The notes under the pieces are model-generated. The model was not told the origin of the DNA, did not search any database, and worked only from the letters and a program-made list of their open reading frames with translations. Shown here in pieces: positions 1 to 7,737 of a stretch of DNA of 17,834 nucleotides. Both the position numbers and the translations under genes were made by a program. This DNA is from JADHLN01 sp965658435 (GTDB lineage Bacteria > Pseudomonadota > Alphaproteobacteria > Rickettsiales > JABIRX01): positions 1 to 17,834 of the forward strand of contig CBFHSE010000032.1 in NCBI GenBank assembly GCA_965658435.1, read 5' to 3'. Each line of letters opens with the position of its first letter. Position 1 is the first letter of the stretch.

Positions 1-1774
1 AACGTAATAATTTATCTGATACTAAAGATCCTTTTTGTGAAATATGACTACCTAAAATTTCTTGTAATGCTTTATGTAATAAATGCGTTGCTGAATGATT
101 AGCCTTTATTTTATTTCTTCTTAAATGATCAATTTCTAGTGTTATTTTGTCATTTATTTTAAAATTTCCTTTTTTAACTTTTGCAAAGTGAATTATTAAA
201 TTATTAGCGAATTTTTGCGTATCAGTTATTTCAGCTAAGGAGTTTGATGTTTTAATAATTCCTTGATCACCTATCTGACCACCAGATTCAGGATAAAAAG
301 GAGTATTTTTAGCAATTAAATAAAATTCACCTGAATTTACCTCCACTACCTCCTCTTCTTTTTGTATTAAAGCGACTACCTCTGAATTATCAGATATTTT
401 GCCATAGCCTGTAAAGTTAATATTTACTAATTTTTGTTCTAATTCAAACCAAAAATCTGAATTTCTTAATGCACCGCTACCCTGCCAATTTTCTTTCCCT
501 CTATTTTTTTGCTCCTGCATTAATTTTTCAAATTCAGGAATATTAACAGAGATATTCTGCCCTCTTAAAATATCTTGAGTTAAATCAAGTGGAAATCCAT
601 AAGTATCATATAGTTTAAAGGCTATTTCGCCTGAGAATTTTGTCTTATTTTGACTATTATTTAAAGCATCACTTAATATTTTTAAGCCTTTTTCAAGGGT
701 TTTATTGAATTGCTCCTCTTCATTGGCAACTATATTTGTAATTAATTTTTGAGCTTCTTTTAACTCACTATAATGATCTCCCATTCTTTCTACCAAATTT
801 GGCACTAATTTACTCAAAAATAAATCTTTAGCACCAACTTGATTAGCATGTCTTATTGCTCTTCGCATTATCCTTCTTAAAACATAGCCCCTCCCTTCAT
901 TAGATGGCATTACACCATCTGCAATTAAAAAACTAATTGATCTCAAATGATCTGCAATTACTCTATGTGAAGTGATATTATTTTTATCACTTGCTAAATC
1001 CATTGATTTAGAAATTAAATATTTAAATAAATCTGTGTCATAATTATTGTGTTTTCCTTGCATTATAGAAGCAACTCTTTCCAGACCCATTCCAGTATCA
1101 ATGGCTGGATTAGGTAGTTTTTTTAGGGTACCATCTTTTTGTTTTTCATATTGCATAAAAACCAAATTCCATATCTCAACATAACGTTCTCCTTCATCAC
1201 CTTCCCCAGGAGGCATGCCTTTATATTTATCACCATGATCATAAAAAATTTCTGAACAAGGTCCACATGGTCCTACATCACCCATAGACCAAAAATTATC
1301 ATTTGTGCTAATTTTTTTTATTTGGCTATCTGTAAAACCTGCTATTTTTTTCCATAAATTATAGGCTTCTTCGTCATCATGATAAATTGTGGCAATTAAT
1401 TTACTTTTTGGCAGCTCTAAGAATTTTGTAACATATTCATAGCCATAAAAAATAGCTTCTTCTTTAAAATAATCTCCAAAGGAAAAATTTCCTAACATTT
1501 CAAAAAATGTATGATGTCTTGCTGTATATCCTACATTTTCTAAATCATTATGCTTGCCTCCTGCTCTAACACATTTTTGTGCAGAGACAATTTTTTTACT
1601 TTCAGGTTTTTCAAGGGCAGTAAAATAATTTTTAAATGGCACCATTCCTGCATTTACAAACATTAAGCTTGGATCATTATGAGGAATTAAAGGAGCGGAT
1701 TTTACAAATTTATGCCCTCTTTTACTAAAATAATCTATAAATGACTCTCTTATTTCACTTAATTTTTTGACCAT
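1..1774 (-). CDS. alaS: Alanine-tRNA ligase, N-terminal 591 codons (C-terminus beyond left edge)
   Basis: AlaRS charges tRNA-Ala with alanine in the cytoplasm and removes mischarged serine or glycine. Reading down from the ATG at 1774, the frame stays open to the window edge for 591 residues. The class II catalytic core is unmistakable: MFVNAGMVPFK, then KCVRAGGKHNDLENVGY, HTFFEMLGNFSFGDYFK and GPCGPCSEIF. The editing domain shows its metal-binding HxxxH as HSATH (about residues 560-564), followed by QKGSLVSDKLLR at the edge. The second half of the editing site and the C-Ala domain lie outside the window; family members are usually about 870 residues. The start follows the hisC stop by 6 nt, so alaS is probably read as the last visible gene of the hisF-hisE-hisC run. 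I see no strong Shine-Dalgarno sequence. The missing end is due to the window, not to a broken gene. Confidence 0.97.
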   Translation of the reverse strand, partial: MVKKLSEIRESFIDYFSKRGHKFVKSAPLIPHNDPSLMFVNAGMVPFKNYFTALEKPESKKIVSAQKCVRAGGKHNDLENVGYTARHHTFFEMLGNFSFGDYFKEEAIFYGYEYVTKFLELPKSKLIATIYHDDEEAYNLWKKIAGFTDSQIKKISTNDNFWSMGDVGPCGPCSEIFYDHGDKYKGMPPGEGDEGERYVEIWNLVFMQYEKQKDGTLKKLPNPAIDTGMGLERVASIMQGKHNNYDTDLFKYLISKSMDLASDKNNITSHRVIADHLRSISFLIADGVMPSNEGRGYVLRRIMRRAIRHANQVGAKDLFLSKLVPNLVERMGDHYSELKEAQKLITNIVANEEEQFNKTLEKGLKILSDALNNSQNKTKFSGEIAFKLYDTYGFPLDLTQDILRGQNISVNIPEFEKLMQEQKNRGKENWQGSGALRNSDFWFELEQKLVNINFTGYGKISDNSEVVALIQKEEEVVEVNSGEFYLIAKNTPFYPESGGQIGDQGIIKTSNSLAEITDTQKFANNLIIHFAKVKKGNFKINDKITLEIDHLRRNKIKANHSATHLLHKALQEILGSHISQKGSLVSDKLLR

Positions 1775-1780
1775 GGATAT

Positions 1781-2851
1781 TTAAAATTCTTTAAGTTTTT
1801 TTATTAATAATTTATTTTGTTTTTTTGTACCAATCGTAATTCTTATTTTACTTGGCAGCGCATAAGAATCTAACTTTCTCACAATAATTCCCGCATCTTT
1901 TAAATATAAAAACAACTTATTTGCAGCTTCTTTATTTTTTAGGTCAATCAAGATGAAATTTGCAAATGTTTTGTGATATTTTATTTTTAATTTCTCTAAT
2001 TCTGTTTCAAGATAATTTTGCTCTATAAGATTTTTTTTCTGGGAATTTTCAATAAATTTTTGATCTTTAAGCGCAATAATTGCAGCTTCTTGAGCTATTT
2101 TACTAACATTAAAAGGACCTCTTACTCTATCAATAACCTCAATTAATTCAGGCTGCATTATGCCGTAGCCAATTCTTAGAGCTGCCAAACCATAAATTTT
2201 TGAAAATGTTCTAGTCGCAATAATATTTTTATATTTTTTAACTAATTCAACACCTGAAATATAATCTTTTTCTTTTACATATTCTGCATATGCCCCATCA
2301 ATAACTATTAGGATATTATCTGGTATATTTTTACATAATCTTTCAATTTCTTTTCTAGTAATGTAACTTCCAGTAGGATTATTTGGGTTGGCAATAAAAA
2401 TTATTCTAGTTTTTTTAGTTACAGAATTAATGATTTCAGTAACATTAGTTTTTAGATTTTTTTCTTTAGCAGCAATAGTATTAACTCCATGCGATGCTGC
2501 ATAAATTTTATACATTAGAAATCCATATTGAGAATATATTATCTCATCACCTGGTTTGGTAAAAGCTGTAATTAATAAGTTAAAAACTTCATCTGAGCCA
2601 GCTCCGCAGATTATATTTTCTAATTTGATATTTTTATGTAATTTTGCAATTTCTTCTTTTAATAAATAAGATGAACCATCAGGATAAATATTAAAATCTT
2701 GTAATAATTTTTTATTTTTAACTATTTTTTTTGAGCAACCTTCAGGATTCTCATTAGCTGATAATTTTATTAAATTCTTGCCTGACTCTCCTGGCTTATA
2801 TGGAGAAATTGTGAATATCTTTTTTTCAATATTTAGATTTTTGACATTCAT
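1781..2851 (-). CDS. hisC: Histidinol-phosphate aminotransferase
   Basis: HisC is a PLP-dependent fold-type I aminotransferase that converts imidazole acetol phosphate and glutamate to histidinol phosphate. The 356-residue length is normal for the family. Visible marks are an N-terminal SPYKPG and SANENP, the cofactor loop GAGSDE near residue 83, NPNNPTG at 155-161, the IDGAYAEY stretch with Asp185, the Schiff-base lysine in RTFSKIYGLAALRIGYG (Lys218) with Arg226, and the substrate-carboxylate arginine in SKIRITIG (Arg337). The start ATG overlaps the hisE stop as ATGA, which suggests translational coupling and one transcript. Some HisC-like enzymes act on aromatic amino acids, but the two his genes directly upstream make the histidine role the best reading. 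Confidence 0.95.
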   Translation of the reverse strand: MNVKNLNIEKKIFTISPYKPGESGKNLIKLSANENPEGCSKKIVKNKKLLQDFNIYPDGSSYLLKEEIAKLHKNIKLENIICGAGSDEVFNLLITAFTKPGDEIIYSQYGFLMYKIYAASHGVNTIAAKEKNLKTNVTEIINSVTKKTRIIFIANPNNPTGSYITRKEIERLCKNIPDNILIVIDGAYAEYVKEKDYISGVELVKKYKNIIATRTFSKIYGLAALRIGYGIMQPELIEVIDRVRGPFNVSKIAQEAAIIALKDQKFIENSQKKNLIEQNYLETELEKLKIKYHKTFANFILIDLKNKEAANKLFLYLKDAGIIVRKLDSYALPSKIRITIGTKKQNKLLIKKLKEF

Positions 2852-3138
2852 TTTTTATTTCTTTTTTCTAATTCAGTTAAGATATCTGCAAAAGATAGAT
2901 TCTTAAATTTCAATAAAACCATTAAGTGAAATATTAAATCAGCAGACTCACTGATAAATCTTTCATCTGACTCTTTTAAAGCAGCTATAATTGTTTCCAC
3001 TGCCTCCTCTCCCGTTTTTTGGCTAATTTTTTCAATACCCTTATCATATAATTCAGCAATATATGAATCTGCAGGATCATGAGATTTTCTTTCATCTATT
3101 ATTTGTTCAATTTTATCTAAAAACTCGCTATTTTTCAT
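2848..3138 (-). CDS. hisE: Phosphoribosyl-ATP pyrophosphatase
   Basis: HisE hydrolyses phosphoribosyl-ATP to phosphoribosyl-AMP and pyrophosphate, the second step of histidine synthesis. It is a small all-alpha protein of the MazG-like superfamily. The 96-residue product has the family's metal-binding helices: KTGEEAVETIIAAL (about residues 41-54) and ESADLIFHLMVLL (about 64-76), preceded by the DPADSYIAEL helix. It is a stand-alone HisE, not fused to HisI; no hisI is visible here. It starts 2 nt after the hisF stop and overlaps hisC by 4 nt, so the three his genes form a tightly coupled cluster. It ends in TGA, which shows that TGA is a stop in this genome. Confidence 0.94.
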   Translation of the reverse strand: MKNSEFLDKIEQIIDERKSHDPADSYIAELYDKGIEKISQKTGEEAVETIIAALKESDERFISESADLIFHLMVLLKFKNLSFADILTELEKRNKK

Positions 3139-3140
3139 AA

Positions 3141-3914
3141 TTAATCATTTTTTAATAATCTAACTGGTATCGAATTTTTTTGCAAAAATTCTTTTGTTTC
3201 TTTTATTGTGAATTTATTAAAATGAAATACGGAAGCAGCAAGCATAGCATTAATATTAGCCTTTTCTTTTACTTCCAGAAAATCCTCAATCTTACCAACT
3301 CCACCCGAGGCAATTATTGGGATAGAAACTTCTTCATTCAATATCTTATATAAATCACAATTAAAACCTTCTTCGGTTCCATCATGATCCATAGAGGTTA
3401 CTAATAACTCACCAGCTCCTAAAGCCTCGGCTTTTTTGGCAAATTCAATTGCTTCAATTCCTGTTTCCTTAGACCCTCCATGCGTAAATAATTCATAACG
3501 TTTATTTTCTTGCTGCCATTTAACATCTAGAGCTACCACAATTGATTGTGAGCCAATTTTCTTTGCAGCAGTAGAGACAAGCTCTGGATTATAAATCGCA
3601 GCGGAATTGATAGCTACCTTATCCGCACCTGATAATAGTAAATTTCTAATATCCTCAATTTTTTTAACCCCTCCACCAACTGTTAAAGGTATGAAACATT
3701 CAGCCGCAACTTTTGAGACAATGTTATATAATGTATCTCTTTGCTCTTTTGTAGCAGTTATATCAAGAAAGCATAATTCGTCAGCTCCAGAATCATTATA
3801 AAATTTTGCAAGTTCAACAGGGTCACCTGCATCTTTTAAATTAATAAAATTTGTACCTTTTACAACTCTTCCTCTATCTACATCAAGACAAGGTATGATT
3901 CTTATTTTTAACAT
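3141..3914 (-). CDS. hisF: Imidazole glycerol phosphate synthase, cyclase subunit
   Basis: HisF is the (beta/alpha)8-barrel cyclase that uses ammonia from the HisH glutaminase to make imidazole glycerol phosphate and AICAR. At 257 residues the length is typical. Catalytic Asp11 sits in IIPCLDVDRGRVVKG, and the second catalytic aspartate is in VVALDVKW near residue 130. The phosphate-binding loops are TVGGGVKKIEDI with NSAA in the N-terminal half and ASGGVGKIEDF in the C-terminal half. It is the first gene of the minus-strand hisF-hisE-hisC-alaS run and diverges from folE across 119 nt. No convincing minus-strand promoter or Shine-Dalgarno sequence stands out, only weak TATATT-like elements. 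The usual neighbours hisH and hisA are not in this window. Confidence 0.97.
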   Translation of the reverse strand: MLKIRIIPCLDVDRGRVVKGTNFINLKDAGDPVELAKFYNDSGADELCFLDITATKEQRDTLYNIVSKVAAECFIPLTVGGGVKKIEDIRNLLLSGADKVAINSAAIYNPELVSTAAKKIGSQSIVVALDVKWQQENKRYELFTHGGSKETGIEAIEFAKKAEALGAGELLVTSMDHDGTEEGFNCDLYKILNEEVSIPIIASGGVGKIEDFLEVKEKANINAMLAASVFHFNKFTIKETKEFLQKNSIPVRLLKND

Positions 3915-3957
3915 TTTTTTATGTTTTAGTAACTAAAGAATAAATATAAATAATTAG

Positions 3958-3974
3958 TTTCTTTTTAAAAGAAA
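3958..3974. repeat. 8-bp inverted repeat in the hisF/folE divergent region
   Basis: TTTCTTTT and AAAAGAAA flank a single T, forming a perfect dyad between the divergent hisF and folE genes. It lies just upstream of the proposed folE -35 box. It could be a regulator-binding site serving both genes, but low-complexity T/A runs make chance dyads common in a genome this AT-rich. I see nothing that names a regulator. Confidence 0.25.
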
Positions 3975-3979
3975 AATAG

Positions 3980-4008
3980 TTGAAAAGACTAGATATAATT
4001 GCTATAAA
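3980..4008 (+). promoter_or_regulatory. Putative sigma-70 promoter of folE
   Basis: TTGAAA (3980-3985, 5 of 6 consensus) and TATAAA (4003-4008, 5 of 6) are separated by exactly 17 nt. Transcription would begin near 4015, about 20 nt before the folE ATG. A second TATAAT at 3994-3999 has no partner at the right distance. The prediction rests on consensus match only. Confidence 0.5.
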
Positions 4009-4033
4009 ACAACGAAATTAAAATATATATTAA

Positions 4034-4600
4034 ATGAGACCAAGCAAAGAAGAAGCAATGAATGCTGTTAAAACTCTTATAAAATGGGCTGGAGACAACC
4101 CTGAAAGAGAGGGTTTAATTGACACACCAAGAAGGGTTGTTGAAGCATATAGCGAGTATTTTAATGGTTACAATCATGACCCTAAAGGCGTTCTTGCAAA
4201 ATTATTTGAAGAAGTTGAGGGCTATGATGACATCGTATTGCTTAAAAATATGCGCTTTGAATCTCATTGTGAACATCATATTGCTCCAATTTTAGGATCA
4301 GCTCACATAGCATATATACCAAATAAAAAAGTAGTAGGTATTAGTAAATTAGCAAGATTGTTAGATATATTTGCAAAAAGACTACAAACGCAAGAAACAA
4401 TGACCTCGCAAATTGCTCTTACTATTCAAGAATCACTTGATACAAAAGGTGTTGCTGTTCTTATTGATGCTGATCACCAATGTATGACTAGCCGAGGTGT
4501 CTACAAACCTGGAACCTCAACTGTTACTACAAAATTTTTAGGAGTTTTTGCTGAAGATAAATCTTTTGAAGATAAATTTTATAATCTTATAAAACTCTAA
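4034..4600 (+). CDS. folE: GTP cyclohydrolase I
   Basis: FolE converts GTP to 7,8-dihydroneopterin triphosphate, the entry point to folate and also to queuosine-type deazapurines. The 188-residue protein is a normal type IA enzyme. Zinc ligands are present: Cys79 and His82 in FESHCEHHIAPI, and Cys150 in DADHQCMTSRGVY. His81 corresponds to the catalytic histidine of E. coli FolE and His148 to another active-site histidine. The conserved SKLARLLDIFAKRLQTQE (about 104-121) and GTSTVTTKFLG segments are intact. It stands alone on the plus strand with its own likely promoter and a weak ribosome-binding region. Its stop is only 8 nt from the stop of the convergent HAD phosphatase gene, so there is no room for a dedicated terminator between them. 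Whether it serves folate or queuosine cannot be told from here. Confidence 0.97.
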   Translation: MRPSKEEAMNAVKTLIKWAGDNPEREGLIDTPRRVVEAYSEYFNGYNHDPKGVLAKLFEEVEGYDDIVLLKNMRFESHCEHHIAPILGSAHIAYIPNKKVVGISKLARLLDIFAKRLQTQETMTSQIALTIQESLDTKGVAVLIDADHQCMTSRGVYKPGTSTVTTKFLGVFAEDKSFEDKFYNLIKL

Positions 4601-4608
4601 GATTTTTC

Positions 4609-5268
4609 CTAGATAAAATCATAAAGATCATAAATTTCTTTCAAATCATTAATTATATGATCTGCACCAGATTCTATTAACTTTGATTTTCTTCTTTCTT
4701 TTATAAAGGCAGTCCCTATATAACCAACTATATTCATTCCGGCTTTTTTGGCAGCAATTACACCCATTTCGCTATCTTCAATTACCAAGCATTCTTGAGG
4801 ATTTACTTTAAAATAATCAGCTGCATGCAAAAATATATCTGGTGCTGGCTTCGGATTTGCAACTTGATCTTGGGTGAATATTTTTTCCTCTCCAAAAAAT
4901 TCAAAAAGATTGTTATTTTTTAAATATTTTATAACACATTCTCTATCACCATTTGAGGCAACAGCTTTATTAATCTTTAATTTCTCTAGGACAAAATGAG
5001 CATTATCTACAGATTTTACATCATCTGATAATGATAATGACATTATCTTAATGGCCTGTAGAAAGCTATTTTCATCAACAAAAATCCCTGTTTCTGAAAT
5101 AATTTTTTTTACAATCATCTCTAGATTACATCCTCTGAATTTTTGAATACAATCTTCAGTTTCATAACCCTCAATCCCAAGCTTTTTAGCAGCCCTAGCA
5201 ATTGCTCTATTATTGCTATATTCACTAGAAACTAATGTTCCGTCGCAATCAAAAATAACTAATTTCAT
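4609..5268 (-). CDS. HAD-superfamily phosphatase (phosphoglycolate phosphatase / beta-PGM-like)
   Basis: This is a 219-residue HAD hydrolase of the IA type with a helical cap inserted after motif I. Motif I is FDCDGTLV with nucleophile Asp7 and acid/base Asp9. Motif II is the Ser105-Asn106 in AVASNGD. Motif III is Lys140 in NPKPAPDIF. Motif IV is the Glu164-Asp165 pair in CLVIEDSEMGV. All catalytic residues are therefore present and the enzyme should be active. Substrate cannot be read from sequence; phosphoglycolate, sugar phosphates and nucleotides are all possible. Its ATG overlaps the topA TGA stop by 4 nt (ATGA), so it is probably translated from the same message as dprA and topA. Nothing indicates a functional link with the topoisomerase. 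Confidence 0.9.
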   Translation of the reverse strand: MKLVIFDCDGTLVSSEYSNNRAIARAAKKLGIEGYETEDCIQKFRGCNLEMIVKKIISETGIFVDENSFLQAIKIMSLSLSDDVKSVDNAHFVLEKLKINKAVASNGDRECVIKYLKNNNLFEFFGEEKIFTQDQVANPKPAPDIFLHAADYFKVNPQECLVIEDSEMGVIAAKKAGMNIVGYIGTAFIKERRKSKLIESGADHIINDLKEIYDLYDFI

Positions 5269-7706
5269 AATTTTTTATCAATTATTTCTATTGCTTGATC
5301 AAGCGTTATTGCATCCGCATTAAAATTTTTAGGTATAGCAATATTTTTTTTGCCTAGTTTGATATACGGCCCATATCTTCCCTTCATTAATTTAATATCA
5401 TCTTTGGTTTTAGGATATTTACCTATGATATTTCCTGAAGTTGCTTTTTTTGAATTTTTCAATAAATCAAGAGCCTTATTTAAATCAATGTTAAATAAAT
5501 CATTATTATCTATCGATAAAAAAGCACCATCATGCATTAAATAAGGACCATATTTACCATTATTAACCTTAATTTCTTTATTTGTTTCTGGATTTATCCC
5601 CAAGCTTCTTGGCAGAGCAACTAATTTTTTAGCAATATCATCATTTAACTCATCTATATTAATAAATTTAGGAATTGTTATTCTTTTAGCCTTTTCATTT
5701 TCTAATATCTCTAAATAAAAACCATAAGGCCCTTTTTTTAGCTTAATTTCATTACCAGAATCATCTTTAGCAATAATTTGCTCCTTATTCTCTACAATTT
5801 CATTTTCACTATTATCACCTATTTGCCTAGTATATTTACATTCAGGATAATTTGAACAAGCAATAAAAGCTCCAAATTTTCCCATCCTAAGTGATAATAT
5901 ACCATTAGAACAACTAGTGCATTTCCTACTATCTTCTTCTGAACCAAAAAAATGATGCGCAAGTGAATCCGTTATTTTTTTGGTGATTTCTTCTGCTTCT
6001 TTTGAGCCTATTTCTTCTGAAATTTTAGAAAAACCTTGCCAAAAATCAGCTAAAAATTCTTTCCATTGAATTTTTCCATTAGATATATCATCCAACCCTT
6101 CTTCTAGATTTGCAGTAAAATCATACTCAAAATATTTTTCAAAAAAACCAACCAAAAAGCTATTTACTAACAAGCCTCTATTTTCAGGAATAAATCTTTT
6201 CTTATCTAAGTAAGCATAATTTCTATCAATCAAAATTGAAATTATAGAAGCGTAAGTTGAGGGTCTACCAATCCCTAATTCTTCTAATGTTTTTACCAAA
6301 CTTGCCTCATTAAATCTAGGTGGTGGCTCTGTAAAATGTTGATTAGCAATTATTTCTTTAATGTTTAATTTACTGCCTTCATTTAATTCTGGTAAAAGAT
6401 TATCATCTGAATCTTTGAAATTTCCATAAACCTCACTAAAACCTTTAAATAATATTACAGTACCTGATGCTCTAAAATTATATGATTTATCATTTGCTAA
6501 AATATCTAATGATGTTTGCAGTGATTCTTGCTCTGTCATTTGTGATGCAAGAGTTCTGCGCCAAATTAAATTATATAATTTATATTGTTCATCATTTAGG
6601 AATTTTTTGGCTTCCTCTGGGTTAATATTAATATCAGTTGGTCTTATTGCTTCATGCGCTTCTTGGGCATTTTTAATTTTTGATTTATATATTACTTCTT
6701 TCTCAGGCAGATATTTTTCTCCATATTTGCTTTTTATAAGGCTTCTTATTGATTTAACGGCCTCCTTGGAAATAGAAATCCCGTCAGTTCTCATATATGT
6801 TATTAAACCTTTTGTTTCACCTTTGATACTAACACCCTCATATAGCTTTTGGGCTGTCATCATAGTTGATTTTGCCGTAAAACCTAATTTATTTGAAGCT
6901 TCCTGTTGCAATGTTGAGGTTGTAAAGGGGGCATACGGTCTCCTTTTTATTTTCTTGGATTTTATTGCTGCAACATTATAGCTTTTTTCTTTGGCATCAT
7001 GCTCTATTTTTTTTGCTTCTTCTTGATTTTTGAGATGAAATTTATCGATTTTTTCTCCATTAATCTCTGTTAATTTTGCTTTTAGAGATTCTTGTTTTTC
7101 TGATAAAAACAATCCATCTACCGACCAATATTCAACCGCATTAAATTTTTCAATTTCTAGCTCTCTTTCACAAATTAATCTTAAAGCAACTGATTGCACT
7201 CTTCCAGCAGATTTACTTCCTGGTAATTTACGCCACAAAATTGGAGATAAAGTAAAACCAACCAAATAATCTAGAACACGTCTTGCTTGCTGAGCATTAA
7301 CAAGATTCATATCTAATTCTCTAGGATTTTCTATTGCTTTTACTATTGCAGGTTTTGTTATTTCATTAAAAACAACCCTTTCAATTTTAACATTATTTTT
7401 TAATTTTTTTCTTTCCTTTAAGGCTTCTATTATATGCCATGAAATTGACTCCCCTTCTCTATCCGGGTCCGTTGCTAATATTAATTTATCTATGCTTTTA
7501 ACAGAATCAGCTATTGCTTTAAGATGCTTTTGCGATTTGCTATCAACATCATAAATTAAAGAAAAATCCTTATCCGGGTCTACTGAGCCTTTTTTTGATG
7601 GCAAATCTCTAATGTGTCCGTATGAAGCAAGAACTTTGTAGTTATTGCCTAAATATTTGTTAATTGTTCCTGCTTTAGCAGGTGATTCTACAATTAGTAA
7701 ATTCAT
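5265..7706 (-). CDS. topA: DNA topoisomerase I (type IA)
   Basis: TopA relaxes negative supercoils by a transient 5'-phosphotyrosine break. The 813-residue protein begins with the Toprim domain (LLIVESPAKAGTI, then the metal-binding ATDPDREGE at about 78-86). The active-site tyrosine is Tyr304 in LITYMRTDG, and a conserved GIGRPSTYASII lies at about 478-490. The C-terminal part has one clear four-cysteine zinc ribbon (Cys596, Cys599, Cys617, Cys623). Three glycine-tyrosine rich TopA C-terminal repeats follow, around KKGPYGFY (658), NGKYGPYL (716) and KGRYGPYI (775). That tail, one zinc ribbon plus several such repeats, fits alphaproteobacterial enzymes. The gene follows dprA after 29 nt and ends in TGA overlapping the next gene. 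It is intact, with no sign of truncation. Confidence 0.97.
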   Translation of the reverse strand: MNLLIVESPAKAGTINKYLGNNYKVLASYGHIRDLPSKKGSVDPDKDFSLIYDVDSKSQKHLKAIADSVKSIDKLILATDPDREGESISWHIIEALKERKKLKNNVKIERVVFNEITKPAIVKAIENPRELDMNLVNAQQARRVLDYLVGFTLSPILWRKLPGSKSAGRVQSVALRLICERELEIEKFNAVEYWSVDGLFLSEKQESLKAKLTEINGEKIDKFHLKNQEEAKKIEHDAKEKSYNVAAIKSKKIKRRPYAPFTTSTLQQEASNKLGFTAKSTMMTAQKLYEGVSIKGETKGLITYMRTDGISISKEAVKSIRSLIKSKYGEKYLPEKEVIYKSKIKNAQEAHEAIRPTDININPEEAKKFLNDEQYKLYNLIWRRTLASQMTEQESLQTSLDILANDKSYNFRASGTVILFKGFSEVYGNFKDSDDNLLPELNEGSKLNIKEIIANQHFTEPPPRFNEASLVKTLEELGIGRPSTYASIISILIDRNYAYLDKKRFIPENRGLLVNSFLVGFFEKYFEYDFTANLEEGLDDISNGKIQWKEFLADFWQGFSKISEEIGSKEAEEITKKITDSLAHHFFGSEEDSRKCTSCSNGILSLRMGKFGAFIACSNYPECKYTRQIGDNSENEIVENKEQIIAKDDSGNEIKLKKGPYGFYLEILENEKAKRITIPKFINIDELNDDIAKKLVALPRSLGINPETNKEIKVNNGKYGPYLMHDGAFLSIDNNDLFNIDLNKALDLLKNSKKATSGNIIGKYPKTKDDIKLMKGRYGPYIKLGKKNIAIPKNFNADAITLDQAIEIIDKKL

Positions 7707-7737
7707 AAATTCTTATTTTGGAGTATTGGTTTAGTAA

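Noticed and set aside
6607..6981. 124-codon open frame on the plus strand inside topA
   Set aside because: It is antisense to an intact, strongly conserved TopA region, shows no recognisable domain, and long antisense frames arise easily opposite real genes here. The same applies to smaller antisense frames within infC, thrS, hisF, atpB, atpF and dapB.
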